This document shows, piece by piece, positions 33,032 through 41,544 of a DNA stretch of 64,000 nucleotides. The position numbers and the translations under genes are program-made. Source of the stretch: NORP259 sp041398705. GTDB lineage: Bacteria > Planctomycetota > UBA1135 > GCA-002686595. The stretch lies in the NCBI GenBank assembly GCA_041398705.1, contig JAWKUI010000005.1, positions 186,001 to 250,000 of the forward strand, given 5' to 3'. The notes beneath the pieces are model-generated. The model did no database searches and was not told the DNA's origin. It was given only the letters and a program-made list of their open reading frames with translations. Numbering within the stretch: the first letter of the stretch is position 1; each line of letters begins with the position of its first letter.

Positions 33032-33417
33032 CGCTTGTTCCCATTCGATACAAGGCCCACGTCTTGCCGCCGGGCGAAGCAGGACTCAGGGCCCCGGCGC
33101 GGGTAGACTTTCGCGGCTGCTTGGCGCCCAGTGCGCCCGGCTGCCGAACGGCTCGCAGCAGGAAACCGCAATTGCCGCGTTTTCCCGCCCCCGACACCCA
33201 ACCCGACCTGCCAATCCGGGAGATTCCGACACCGCACCGCATTCCCGTTCTACTTGGGGCCCCCTGGCCGCCGAAAGAAACGGATCCGAACGCCTCCCAT
33301 GTCTGCCCCGTGCACTGACCTGCCCGCCCCTCCGCCGCGCCGTTCCCGGTGCGCCGATGGGCCCGGTCCGCACTTGCCAGGCACGACCCGCGGTTCTCGG
33401 GTTTCCCCCCCTGCCCC
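33032..33417. other. 386-bp intergenic region, nothing convincing
   Basis: Between the YraN-like gene and the sugar transferase I see no conserved ORF, tRNA or SRP/RNase P/tmRNA motif. It is C-rich on the plus strand and holds short out-of-frame ORFs only. The downstream promoter is presumably here, but no clear -35/-10 pair stands out. Confidence 0.6.
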
Positions 33418-35019
33418 ATGCTGAGAGTCCTCCAGCATTACCTTCCCCTGCGCATCGCCCTCCTCGTGGTGGGTGAGCTGCTCATTCTTTGGACGATCCT
33501 GTCCATGGGGATGAGCGAGCACCTGTGGGATCTGTTCGGGGAGCAGCGCAAGAACAACCCGGCGATGCTGGCCAAGATCAGCGCCCACTGGACCGTGCAA
33601 GGCGCGTTCGTGCGCTGCCTGGTTTCGGCGGGGCTCGCCGCGTTCCTCGCCCAGGCCGCCCTGGGCTTCAATCAGCTCTACGAGTTCGCCGTTTCGAGCT
33701 CGCGGTACCGCCGCGCCGCGCGATTCGTGGAGTCCGCCGGCATCGCGCTCGCGATCAACGTCGCGGTCATGGGCCTAGCCCACCTGTGGGGCTTCGGCGG
33801 CATCCTCGACTTCCCCGGCCTCGAGTTCTCGCAGAAGCTGCAGAGCCTGATCCTGAGCCTGGTCACCGCCTTCGCGGCCTTGTACCTGTTCCGGTACCTG
33901 TACCACGGCTTCCTGCACCGGGTGAACCTCAACCAGCGCATCCTGATCCTCGGCTCCGGCGGTCCCGCCCACAGCCTGGCGCGCCAGGTGCTCGAGCACC
34001 CCGAAGCCGGTTTCGAGGTGGTCGGACTGCTGCCCGATCCCCCGTCGGACCGCGCCACCGAACGGCGCAGCTCGGACCTGATCGTCACGACCCTCGACCA
34101 CCGCTCCACCGCCGCCACCGAGCGCCTGGTGATGCGCGACGAACAATTGCTCTTCGGCGGGGTGCACAACACCGGGGTCGCCATGAACGACCTGTCGGAG
34201 AACCGCGCCCGGCGGCTGCAGGAACTGGTCAAGACCCACAAGGTCGACCAGTTGGTGGTGGCCCTCGAGGACCGCCGCAACACCCTGCCGACCCCCGCGC
34301 TGCTGCGCTGCCGCCTGGCCGGCATCGACGTGCGCGAGCGCGAAGAGATCTACGAAGAGATCACCGGCCGCATCGCCATCTCGGCCATGCGCCCCTCGTA
34401 CCTGATCTTCGGCGAGGGCTTCCGCCGCCACCCCTGGGCCGACCTCGCCAAACGCGCCACGGACATTCTGCTGGCCCTGGTCATCCTGCTGCTTTTCTGG
34501 CCGGCGATGCTGGTCACCTGGGCCGCCGTGCGCCTCGGCTCGCCGGGTCCGGCGCTGTTCAAGCAGGAGCGGGTGGGCCTGAATGGCAAGCTCTTCACCC
34601 TGATGAAGTTCCGCTCGATGCGGATCGACGCCGAGGCCAAAACCGGCCCGGTCTGGTCGTCCGAGGACGACCCGCGCATCACGAAGGTCGGCAAGTTCAT
34701 CCGCAAGACGCGCCTCGACGAGCTGCCCCAGCTCTTCAACGTGCTTGGCGGTTCGATGTCCCTGGTGGGTCCGCGCCCCGAACGCCAGGTCTTCGTCGAC
34801 CAGCTCGCCCAGCGCATCCCCTACTACCAGCAGCGGCACATCGTGAAACCCGGCCTGACCGGCTGGGCCCAGATCAACTACCCCTACGGCAACACCGAAG
34901 AGGACGCCCTGCACAAGCTGCAGTACGACCTGTTCTACATCAAGAACCACTCGGTGCTGTTCGACGTCTCGATCCTCTTCAGCACGATCAAGACCGTCAT
35001 CCTGCGCAAGGGCACCTGA
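33418..35019 (+). CDS. Polyprenyl-phosphate sugar phosphotransferase (EpsB/TIGR03013-type)
   Basis: 533 residues. Four N-terminal transmembrane helices (to ~170) and a CoA-binding-like Rossmann domain (ILILGSGGPAHSLARQVLEH, ~175–320) are followed by the C-terminal bacterial sugar transferase domain. Its marks are KRATDILLALVILL, the KQERVGLNGKLFTLMKFRSM start, and DELPQLFNVLGGSMSLVGPRPE with the catalytic DE...GPRP. The motif YPYGNTEEDALHKLQYDLFYIKNHS is typical of the PEP-CTERM/EPS-associated group. It should transfer a sugar-1-phosphate to undecaprenyl phosphate to start exopolysaccharide synthesis at the inner membrane. No other EPS genes are nearby. ATG at 33418 is the first start ahead of helix 1. 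Confidence 0.92.
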   Translation: MLRVLQHYLPLRIALLVVGELLILWTILSMGMSEHLWDLFGEQRKNNPAMLAKISAHWTVQGAFVRCLVSAGLAAFLAQAALGFNQLYEFAVSSSRYRRAARFVESAGIALAINVAVMGLAHLWGFGGILDFPGLEFSQKLQSLILSLVTAFAALYLFRYLYHGFLHRVNLNQRILILGSGGPAHSLARQVLEHPEAGFEVVGLLPDPPSDRATERRSSDLIVTTLDHRSTAATERLVMRDEQLLFGGVHNTGVAMNDLSENRARRLQELVKTHKVDQLVVALEDRRNTLPTPALLRCRLAGIDVREREEIYEEITGRIAISAMRPSYLIFGEGFRRHPWADLAKRATDILLALVILLLFWPAMLVTWAAVRLGSPGPALFKQERVGLNGKLFTLMKFRSMRIDAEAKTGPVWSSEDDPRITKVGKFIRKTRLDELPQLFNVLGGSMSLVGPRPERQVFVDQLAQRIPYYQQRHIVKPGLTGWAQINYPYGNTEEDALHKLQYDLFYIKNHSVLFDVSILFSTIKTVILRKGT

Positions 35020-35099
35020 GCCGGGCTGGTCCGGGTCCCCAGCCTCCGGTGCCCCGCCACCGGAAACCCGTCGCCAAACCTTCGGGCCCCGGCGCCCCC

Positions 35100-35128
35100 G
35101 TGAAAGCCGCCCCGGCGGCGGCTACACT
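35100..35128 (+). promoter_or_regulatory. Candidate leaderless promoter of the ZIP transporter
   Basis: GTGAAA (35100–35105) and TACACT (35123–35128) are exactly 17 bp apart and 7 nt separate the -10 from the ATG at 35136, which would give a leaderless or near-leaderless transcript. No Shine-Dalgarno sequence is present. Confidence 0.45.
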
Positions 35129-35135
35129 GCCCCCC

Positions 35136-35909
35136 ATGTGGGACCTCGTCGCCATCTTCGGCATCGCCGTGCTCGGCGGCGCCGCCCCCCTGCTCGCCCG
35201 CTGGAGCGATCGCAGCCTGCACGTGGCCCTGGCCCTGTCGACCGGGCTCTTCCTCGGCGCGGTGTTCCTGCACCTGCTGCCCGAGATCGCAGTGCCGCTC
35301 GAGTCAGCCGCCGGAGCGGACAGCCACGCCGCCCTCACCGGCCACGACCACGACGCGCACCAAGGCCAGATGCTGCCCTGGCTGTTCGTGCTGCTCGGCG
35401 CGCTTTCGGTCTACCTGTTCGAAGCGCTCGTGTTGCGCACCCACGACCACGACGACCTGCACCGGCATCGGGCGGTCAGCATGGCGGCCCTCGCCGGCCT
35501 TTCCGTGCACGCGTTGACGGCGGGGGTCAGCTACGGCATGGCGCGCGATGTTCCCGGCGCGGGCAAGACCCTGCTCGTGGCCATGCTCGCCCACAAGGGA
35601 TTCGAAGCCTTCTCCCTCACCAGCGTCTTCCAATTGGCGAGTCTCGCCCGTCGGCAGGTGCTATTGTGGGTATTGCTGTTCGCCTGCGTGACCCCGCTCG
35701 GCGTGGGTCTCGGCCAATTCCTCGCCACCGGCGCGGGCCACAGCACCTTCACCGTGCTGCAGGCGATCGCGGCCGGCACCTTCCTCTTCGTGTGCATGGG
35801 CGAACTGCTGCCCGAGGTGTTCCACCACCGCGAAGACTCGCTCAGCAAATTGGGCCTGCTCGGCATCGGCATCGCGCTGATGTGGTTCGTGCACGACCTG
35901 GGCCTCTGA
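35136..35909 (+). CDS. ZIP family divalent metal transporter
   Basis: 257 residues with seven or eight hydrophobic helices. The ZIP signature in helix IV is visible as LAGLSVHALTAGVSYG (His followed by a helix-packing Gly) and in helix V as AMLAHKGFEAFSLTS with the conserved HKxxEAFSL metal-site residues. A histidine-rich cytoplasmic loop (HDHDAHQGQ around residues 70–78 and THDHDDLHRHR ~95–105) probably binds zinc. Expected to move Zn2+ or Fe2+ into the cytoplasm. A candidate leaderless promoter precedes it. The next gene, 19 bp later, encodes a probable metal efflux permease. Confidence 0.88.
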   Translation: MWDLVAIFGIAVLGGAAPLLARWSDRSLHVALALSTGLFLGAVFLHLLPEIAVPLESAAGADSHAALTGHDHDAHQGQMLPWLFVLLGALSVYLFEALVLRTHDHDDLHRHRAVSMAALAGLSVHALTAGVSYGMARDVPGAGKTLLVAMLAHKGFEAFSLTSVFQLASLARRQVLLWVLLFACVTPLGVGLGQFLATGAGHSTFTVLQAIAAGTFLFVCMGELLPEVFHHREDSLSKLGLLGIGIALMWFVHDLGL

Positions 35910-35928
35910 CCGGCCCCTGCTATCCCCC

Positions 35929-36996
35929 ATGTCCTTCCTGACCCGCTGGACCGCCGCCACTTGGGAGCTGATCGTCGAGACAGCCCCCTGGCTGCTCATC
36001 GGGTTGGTGATCGCGGGTCTCGTGCAGCGCTACCTGAACACCCGCTGGATCGCGGCGCGCCTCGGCCCCGACGCACGCCATCCGGTGTTGCTCGCGTCGC
36101 TGCTCGGCGCCCCCCTGCCCCTGTGCTCCTGCTCGGTGCTGCCCACCGCCCAGGCCCTGCGTCAGGGTGGGGCCACCCGCGGCGCGACCGCCGCCTTCCT
36201 GGTGGCGACCCCCGAAACCGGCCCGGATTCGGTCGGGGTCACCTTCGGCCTATTCGACCCGCTCTTCGCGCTCTTCCGGCCGCTCGCCGCATGGGTCAGC
36301 GCCCTGGTCACCGGCTTCCTCGTGGATCGCACCCGAGGCGGCGGCGCAGAGGCGCCGGCAGCCGCTTGCGACGGGGACCATTGCCACGACCACGGCGGGG
36401 AACAAGAACACGGCCATGCGGAAACGACCCGCGGCGGCTGGGCCGCCACCCTGCGGTATGCCTTCGTCGATCTCTGGCAGGACCTGGCCCCGGCGCTGAC
36501 CCTGGGGTTCGTGGCCGGGGGACTGTTCGCCGCGGCCCTGCCCGCGGACGTGCTCGAGAAATGGGTGCCGGCGGGGCTCTTGGGCCTCATCGTCGTGGGC
36601 CTGTTCGGCATCCCCCTGTCGATCTGCGCGACCGCCTCCACCCCCCTCGCCGCCGCCCTGGTGGACCGGGGCCTGTCCCCGGGGGCCGCCCTGGTGCTGC
36701 TGCTCACCGGCCCGGCGACCAACCTCGCCACCCTGGCCCTGGTGCGCCAAATGCTCGGCGGCCGGGGCCTGGCGGCGTACCTGGCGGGCATCTTCGGCAC
36801 CGCCCTGGCCGGAGGCCTGCTCGTGGATGGGTGGTACCGGGGCCGGGACGGGGTGCTGCGCGGGGGGCTGGAGCTCGCCGAACACAGCCACCAGGCCCCC
36901 TGGGAATGGGCTTCGGGCGGCCTGTTGCTCGTCCTGTTTGCGGTATTCTGGGCCTCCCGGGGCTGGCGCAGCCTCGAAAAACGGCGCGTGGGCTAG
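35929..36996 (+). CDS. SO_0444-type metal efflux permease (DUF318 family)
   Basis: 355 residues, about eight helices. The family pattern is clear: APLPLCSCSVLPTAQALRQGG near residues 63–83, AFLVATPETGPDSV, and in the second half GIPLSICATASTPLAAALVDRG and LLLTGPATNLATL. The CSCS and CA-T motifs are characteristic of the Cu/Zn efflux (SO_0444) group. A loop rich in His, Cys and Asp (ACDGDHCHDHGGEQEHGHAE, ~145–164) should bind the metal. It lies 19 bp after the ZIP gene on the same strand, forming a likely two-gene metal-homeostasis unit. Confidence 0.85.
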   Translation: MSFLTRWTAATWELIVETAPWLLIGLVIAGLVQRYLNTRWIAARLGPDARHPVLLASLLGAPLPLCSCSVLPTAQALRQGGATRGATAAFLVATPETGPDSVGVTFGLFDPLFALFRPLAAWVSALVTGFLVDRTRGGGAEAPAAACDGDHCHDHGGEQEHGHAETTRGGWAATLRYAFVDLWQDLAPALTLGFVAGGLFAAALPADVLEKWVPAGLLGLIVVGLFGIPLSICATASTPLAAALVDRGLSPGAALVLLLTGPATNLATLALVRQMLGGRGLAAYLAGIFGTALAGGLLVDGWYRGRDGVLRGGLELAEHSHQAPWEWASGGLLLVLFAVFWASRGWRSLEKRRVG

Positions 36997-37085
36997 ACAG
37001 AATCGGCCCCGGTGTCCAGAATGCTCCGCTTCTTGGGCCCCAAAGGCGCCCGGGCCCTAGCAAAACATCCCAAGGCGAATCCGTC

Positions 37086-37385
37086 ATGTCTCGAGTCTGT
37101 TCGATCACCGGCCGCGGTACCCAGTCCGGCGGTTCCATCGTCCGCCGCGGTCTCCCGAAGAAGTCCGGGGGTATCGGTCTGAACATCACCGGCCGCAGCA
37201 AGCGCAAATTCAAGGTCAACGTGCAGCCCAAGCGCGTTTGGGTGCCCGAGCTCGGCGAGTTCGTGCGCGTGCGCCTGTCGACCAAGGCTCTCAAGGACAT
37301 GGACCGCAAGGGCGCCTACAAGGTGCTGCTCGACGCGGGCCTGCTCAGCGCCGCCCGCATCCGCGAAGGCAAGCGCGCGGACTGA
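37086..37385 (+). CDS. rpmB: Large ribosomal subunit protein bL28
   Basis: 99 residues. MSRVCSITGRGTQSGG is the typical bL28 N terminus (CxxTGKxxxxG), followed by the basic NITGRSKRKFKVNVQPK and WVPELGEFVRVRLSTKALK. It is longer than the ~78-residue E. coli protein because of a C-terminal extension (KGAYKVLLDAGLLSA). It contacts 23S rRNA in the 50S subunit. ATG at 37086 starts the conserved domain; the frame is open far upstream only because of base composition. Confidence 0.95.
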   Translation: MSRVCSITGRGTQSGGSIVRRGLPKKSGGIGLNITGRSKRKFKVNVQPKRVWVPELGEFVRVRLSTKALKDMDRKGAYKVLLDAGLLSAARIREGKRAD

Positions 37386-37553
37386 TCCGCGCCGCGTCCC
37401 GTACCCACGGGCCACCGACCGCGTTCGGTGGAAACGCCCCGGATCCCCCGGTGTGGCCCCAGACTGTTTTTCCCCTTCCGTGGGGACTACAGGCCGGCCC
37501 CCGGGGGATCTGCCATTGATCCCCACCCGCTGCCGCCGCCCTCGCCGCCGCTT

Positions 37554-39041
37554 ATGTCGATCCGCATCCACGACACCCTTTCCCGCGAGACCCACCCCTT
37601 CGAGCCCCTCGAACCCGGCAAGGTCTCGATGTACCTGTGCGGCCCGACGGTCTACAGCGACTGCCACATCGGCCACCTGATGGGGCCCGTGGTGTTCGAC
37701 ACGATCGCGCGTTGGTTCGAGGCGCGCGGCTTCCGCGTGCAGCTCGTGGTGAACATCACCGACATCGACGACAAGATCATCCACAAGGCCCAGGCCACCG
37801 GCCAGGCGTGGAACCAGGTCAGCGAACACTACACGGAGCAGTACTGGAACTTCCTGCGCGAGCTCGGGGTCCAATCGATCACCGACAGCCCGCACTGCAC
37901 GCACTACGTCGACGCGATGGTGCGCTTCATCGGCGAGCTGATCGAAAAGGGTCGCGCGTATCCGGCCGCGGACGGGGTCTATTTCCGCGTTCTGCAGCAA
38001 CCGGGTTACGGCAAGCTCTCCGGCCGGCGCCTCGAGGACATGCAAGCCGGCGCGCGCGTGGAGACTCAAGCCGGGCTCGAACACCCCGCGGACTTCGTGC
38101 TCTGGAAAAACGCCAAACCCGGCGAACCTTCCTGGCCGAGCCCCTGGGGCGACGGCCGCCCCGGTTGGCACATCGAGTGCTCGGTGATGTCGAGCGCGAT
38201 CATGGGCCCGGTTTTCGATATCCACGGCGGCGGCGACGACCTCAAGTTCCCCCACCACGAAAACGAGATCGCCCAGAGCGAAGCCCACGGCGACCGCTTT
38301 GCGCGCCTGTGGATGCACCACGGGCTTGTGCAGTACGGCGGCCGCAAGATCGGCAAGAGCGACACGCGCATGCAGGACGCCGAGTTCGCGCGGCAGTTCA
38401 ACGCGCGCTACCTGCTCGACACCTATGGCGCGCCGGCGGTGCGCTTCTTCCTGGTGCGTTCCCCCTACCGCCGGCCGGTGGATTTCGAACCCAGCGCGCT
38501 CGATTCGGCACGCACCGGGCTCGTGCGCCTGTACCGCCAACTCGGCGAACGCATGGACGCGCCCGGCCCGGTCGACGCCGCTGAAGTGCTTGCGCGTCCG
38601 GTGGGCGAAGCGGCATCGCAACTGCGCCGCGAGTTCGCGGAGGCGATGGACGAGGACTTCAACACCGGCGAAGCGATTGCGGCGTTGTTCCGCCTGGCGG
38701 CCCTCGCGAACGGCCAGGAGGGTGGCGAGCAGGACCAGACCCTGCTGCTGATGCGCGACCTGGGTCGGGTGCTCGGGCTGTTCCAGCCGGGCGACCTGCA
38801 GGCCGTCGAACACGCCGGCCTCGACAGCCAGGGCGAGTTGGCCGAACTGGTGGGCCAGGTGCTCGCCGCGCGCGGGGAGGCCCGTGCGCAGAAGGACTGG
38901 GGCCGCGCGGATAAGCTGCGCGATGCGCTCACCGCCGCCGGCATCGCGGTGCTCGACGGCGCCGCGGGCACCAGCTTCGAGCGCGTTCCCGGGCACCAGG
39001 GCGACCCGATCCCCGTGCTGCGGGCGGCCCTAGAAGGTTAG
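37554..39041 (+). CDS. cysS: Cysteine--tRNA ligase
   Basis: 495 residues, class I aminoacyl-tRNA synthetase that charges tRNA-Cys. MYLCGPTVYSDCHIGHL gives the zinc ligand Cys29 and the HIGH motif (38–41); Cys209, His234 and Glu238 (KFPHHENEIAQSEA) complete the zinc site. The usual KMSKS loop reads KIGKS (265–269), followed by DTRMQD instead of LGN, an unusual variant. The helical anticodon-binding region follows (WGRADKLRDAL is typical). ATG at 37554 is placed right before the conserved N terminus. Confidence 0.96.
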   Translation: MSIRIHDTLSRETHPFEPLEPGKVSMYLCGPTVYSDCHIGHLMGPVVFDTIARWFEARGFRVQLVVNITDIDDKIIHKAQATGQAWNQVSEHYTEQYWNFLRELGVQSITDSPHCTHYVDAMVRFIGELIEKGRAYPAADGVYFRVLQQPGYGKLSGRRLEDMQAGARVETQAGLEHPADFVLWKNAKPGEPSWPSPWGDGRPGWHIECSVMSSAIMGPVFDIHGGGDDLKFPHHENEIAQSEAHGDRFARLWMHHGLVQYGGRKIGKSDTRMQDAEFARQFNARYLLDTYGAPAVRFFLVRSPYRRPVDFEPSALDSARTGLVRLYRQLGERMDAPGPVDAAEVLARPVGEAASQLRREFAEAMDEDFNTGEAIAALFRLAALANGQEGGEQDQTLLLMRDLGRVLGLFQPGDLQAVEHAGLDSQGELAELVGQVLAARGEARAQKDWGRADKLRDALTAAGIAVLDGAAGTSFERVPGHQGDPIPVLRAALEG

Positions 39042-39430
39042 GGCGCGAGATCGGCGCAGGTCAGGGTCAGGGCAACGGCGGAGGTACAGGGAGTTCGCTG
39101 AACTCCCGTGAACCGCACTGTCTGAAGCCCCCGCGACCCGCAATCAGCGCACGACCTCGAAGGCGAGAGCGGTGCATCCGAAGCCGACTGAGTTTGGGCT
39201 TCCTCCCCTTTCTGGACATTGTGGCGAGCCCGTGGCTGAGCACCGGCCCCCGATTCGCCCCAATCCGGCGGGGACTCAATCCCGGCCGCGATCCCCAAGG
39301 GGTCCCGTTTCAAGGCGACCCCGATACGGCTGGCCCCTAGACATCCTGGAGGGGTGTGCACGATCCACCATTCCGGTTAGGGTTGAGGAATCTCCCATTC
39401 GCGATTCCATCATCCCTCGAGGAGTATCCC
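39042..39430. other. 389-bp intergenic region with a hairpin and an RBS
   Basis: No convincing gene on either strand. It holds the short hairpin at 39089–39107 after cysS and, at its end, the GAGGAG ribosome site (39419–39424) of the next gene. The rest shows no recognisable RNA motif. Confidence 0.6.
39089..39107 (+). terminator. Candidate terminator hairpin after cysS
   Basis: Perfect 8-bp stem GGGAGTTC / GAACTCCC with a 3-nt loop, 48 bp after the cysS stop. No T-tract follows. Confidence 0.4.
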
Positions 39431-40411
39431 ATGCGCGTATTCGCCCGGGCGTCCGTCTTGCTGCTGTCCATCGCTCTCAGCGCGGCCGCAGCCGCCCAGG
39501 AAGTCCACATCCGGATCGCCGGTGAAGTGGACGACAACCTGAACGGATACCACAACATTCCCATTGGCAGCCACTTCGATTTGGACGTACGTGTCGTGTT
39601 GCCGCCGGTTGCGATTCAGCCGGGAGTCGCGGCGCGCTATACGATCCTCAGCCCGACCGTCTCCCTGAAGTTCGTGAACTACGACCCGGGACCGCTGATC
39701 GTGCCCGCAGAGTTGCAAGTCGGAAACAACCTTTCTCCGGGCTTGGACAACATCAGTTTCCCCACGCCCCTGGCCTTTGCCGATGGGCAGTCACTCTGGG
39801 GTTCCGTGCACTTGTCCACCGCATCGTTCTCAGGGGTGGATCTCGCCCAACTGGCGGGCACGTACTCGCAACCCACCGCCAACGGCTCGACGGGCTTCAT
39901 GACGTATGAAAGCCTGATTCTGCGGCCCCTCGTCACGACCATCGACGCGCCGCTCCTGGAGACCCGCTTCTGTGCGCCGATGTCCCCCAACTCCACCGGA
40001 CAAGGCACGGTGCTCGAAGCGTACGCCCGGCCGGCGTTGCCCTCAGGAGTGCACTTGGAGGCGTGGAACGGTCCCGCAGGTCAGTTCGCGTATCTGCTGC
40101 TCGGCTCGGCTCCTCTCGATCCGGGCATGCCGCTCGGCCAGGGTGCCCTGTGCCTCGCCCCATCGAGCTTGATCGGCCGCTACAACTTCAGCGGCACCGC
40201 GCTCGATTCCACCGGACAATTCGATGCGGAGGGCCGGTTCATCAACCTCGCCGGGAACTCCACCACCGGTTCGGGCTTCGATCTGCCCGCCAATCTGCCC
40301 CTGCCCGGCAACCCCGTGCTCAGCGCGGGGCAGACCTGGCACTTCCAGCTCTGGCACCGGGACGTGGGCAATACGTCCAACTTCTCGAGCGGCGTGAGTC
40401 TCACGTTCTAG
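39431..40411 (+). CDS. Secreted protein, tandem copy 1, with shared C-terminal module
   Basis: 326 residues. Signal peptide (~1–22, ending AAAAAQ), then EVHIRIAGEVDDNLNGYHNIP, a beta-rich N-terminal domain without recognised catalytic residues, and the C-terminal module beginning RFCAPMSPNSTGQGTVLEAY and ending W-HFQLWHRD, SNFSSGVSLTF. The next gene is a close tandem paralogue, with most of the framework identical (EV-x-x-RI-x-GEVDDNLN, NIP-x-GSHFDL, TIDAPL-x-ETRFCAPM). GAGGAG is placed 6 nt before the ATG. Function is unknown; export to the periplasm or surface is expected. Confidence 0.78.
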   Translation: MRVFARASVLLLSIALSAAAAAQEVHIRIAGEVDDNLNGYHNIPIGSHFDLDVRVVLPPVAIQPGVAARYTILSPTVSLKFVNYDPGPLIVPAELQVGNNLSPGLDNISFPTPLAFADGQSLWGSVHLSTASFSGVDLAQLAGTYSQPTANGSTGFMTYESLILRPLVTTIDAPLLETRFCAPMSPNSTGQGTVLEAYARPALPSGVHLEAWNGPAGQFAYLLLGSAPLDPGMPLGQGALCLAPSSLIGRYNFSGTALDSTGQFDAEGRFINLAGNSTTGSGFDLPANLPLPGNPVLSAGQTWHFQLWHRDVGNTSNFSSGVSLTF

Positions 40412-40484
40412 GGCACCCGATTGGGCCTGCGGGTATCCGGATCGGCGATCTGCGGTTAGGTTCGGATCCCGGCCCGCCTGCTTG

Positions 40485-40509
40485 GGCCGGCTCCCCCGAG
40501 GGGCCGGCC
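40485..40509 (+). terminator. Candidate hairpin between the tandem paralogues
   Basis: GGCCGG-CT-CCCC pairs with GGGG-CCGGCC around a CGA loop (a two-base bulge), ending 44 bp before the second copy's ATG and followed by TTCCCC. It could end the upstream transcript or attenuate read-through. Confidence 0.4.
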
Positions 40510-40553
40510 TTCCCCGGGTCCGTTTTGTCCCCGCATCCCCCAGGAACCCTCCG

Positions 40554-41528
40554 ATGACTTTGCACCGCATGGGAATCCAATTGCTTTTGGCCGCCCTACT
40601 GTGCGCACTCGCGAATGCCCAAGAGGTTCGCGTGCGGATCGGCGGCGAGGTGGACGACAACCTCAACAACTTCGCCAACATCCCGGTGGGCAGCCACTTC
40701 GATCTGGAGATGCGCGTGCTGTTGCCCGGCAACGTGATGGTGCCCGGTCAGCGGGCGCGGTATCCGGTGCTCGCCCCCTACGCATCCTTGCGATTCGTCG
40801 GCCACGACGCGGGTTCGCTGGTGCAGCCCGGTGAGTTCGAGGTGATGAACGATGTGACGAGCAGCGACCGCGTGCGCTTTTCCGGGCCCCTGCTCTTCGC
40901 CAGCGGCTACTCGCTCAGCGGCCCCATGGACTTGCCGATCACGGCGTTCAATGGCATCGATCTCGGCCAATTGGCCGGCACCTACAGCCAGCCGCTAGGC
41001 GCCTTCCCCGGCCTCATGTCCTACCAAGGCCTGATCCTGAGCCCGCTGGTGCTCACCATCGATGCGCCGCTAGAGGAGACCCGCTTCTGCGCGCCGATGG
41101 CCCCCAATTCCACGGGGCAAAGCACGGTGCTCGAAGCCTACGCGGATCCCGCGCTGCCCGCGGGCGTGCACGTGGAGGCGTGGAACGGACCTCCCGGGCA
41201 ATTCGGCTACCTGCTCGTCGGCACCGCACCGCTGACCCCCGGCGTTCCGCTCGGCCAAGGCGCCCTGTGTCTCGATCCGCTCGGCACGATCGGTCGCTTC
41301 AACCTAGCGGGCACCGGATTGGATTCCACCGGGCAGTTCGATGCGGAAGGCCGGCTCGCGAACCTCGTGGGCACCTCGGCTACGGGCACGGGGTTCGACC
41401 TCCCCGCCAGCCTCCCCCTGCCTGGCAGTCCACTGATCACCGCCGGCCAGACGTGGCACTTCCAACTCTGGCACCGGGACGTGGGCGCCACCTCGAACCT
41501 CTCGAACGGGGTGAGCCTGACCTTCTGA
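40554..41528 (+). CDS. Secreted protein, tandem copy 2, with shared C-terminal module
   Basis: 324 residues, paralogue of the preceding gene, arranged head-to-tail with 142 bp between. Signal peptide (~1–22, LANAQ), then EVRVRIGGEVDDNLNNFANIP. Its middle is the most diverged part (copy 2 has MDLPITAFNGIDLGQLAGTY, copy 1 has LSTASFSGVDLAQLAGTY). The C-terminal module is strongly conserved (RFCAPMAPNSTGQSTVLEAY, LCLDPLGTIGRFN, FQLWHRDVG, SNLSNGVSLTF). The weak AGGA 8–9 nt before the ATG is the best RBS candidate. It ends 16 bp from the convergent stop of mnmG. Confidence 0.78.
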   Translation: MTLHRMGIQLLLAALLCALANAQEVRVRIGGEVDDNLNNFANIPVGSHFDLEMRVLLPGNVMVPGQRARYPVLAPYASLRFVGHDAGSLVQPGEFEVMNDVTSSDRVRFSGPLLFASGYSLSGPMDLPITAFNGIDLGQLAGTYSQPLGAFPGLMSYQGLILSPLVLTIDAPLEETRFCAPMAPNSTGQSTVLEAYADPALPAGVHVEAWNGPPGQFGYLLVGTAPLTPGVPLGQGALCLDPLGTIGRFNLAGTGLDSTGQFDAEGRLANLVGTSATGTGFDLPASLPLPGSPLITAGQTWHFQLWHRDVGATSNLSNGVSLTF

Positions 41529-41544
41529 GGCCGGCCCGGGCCGC

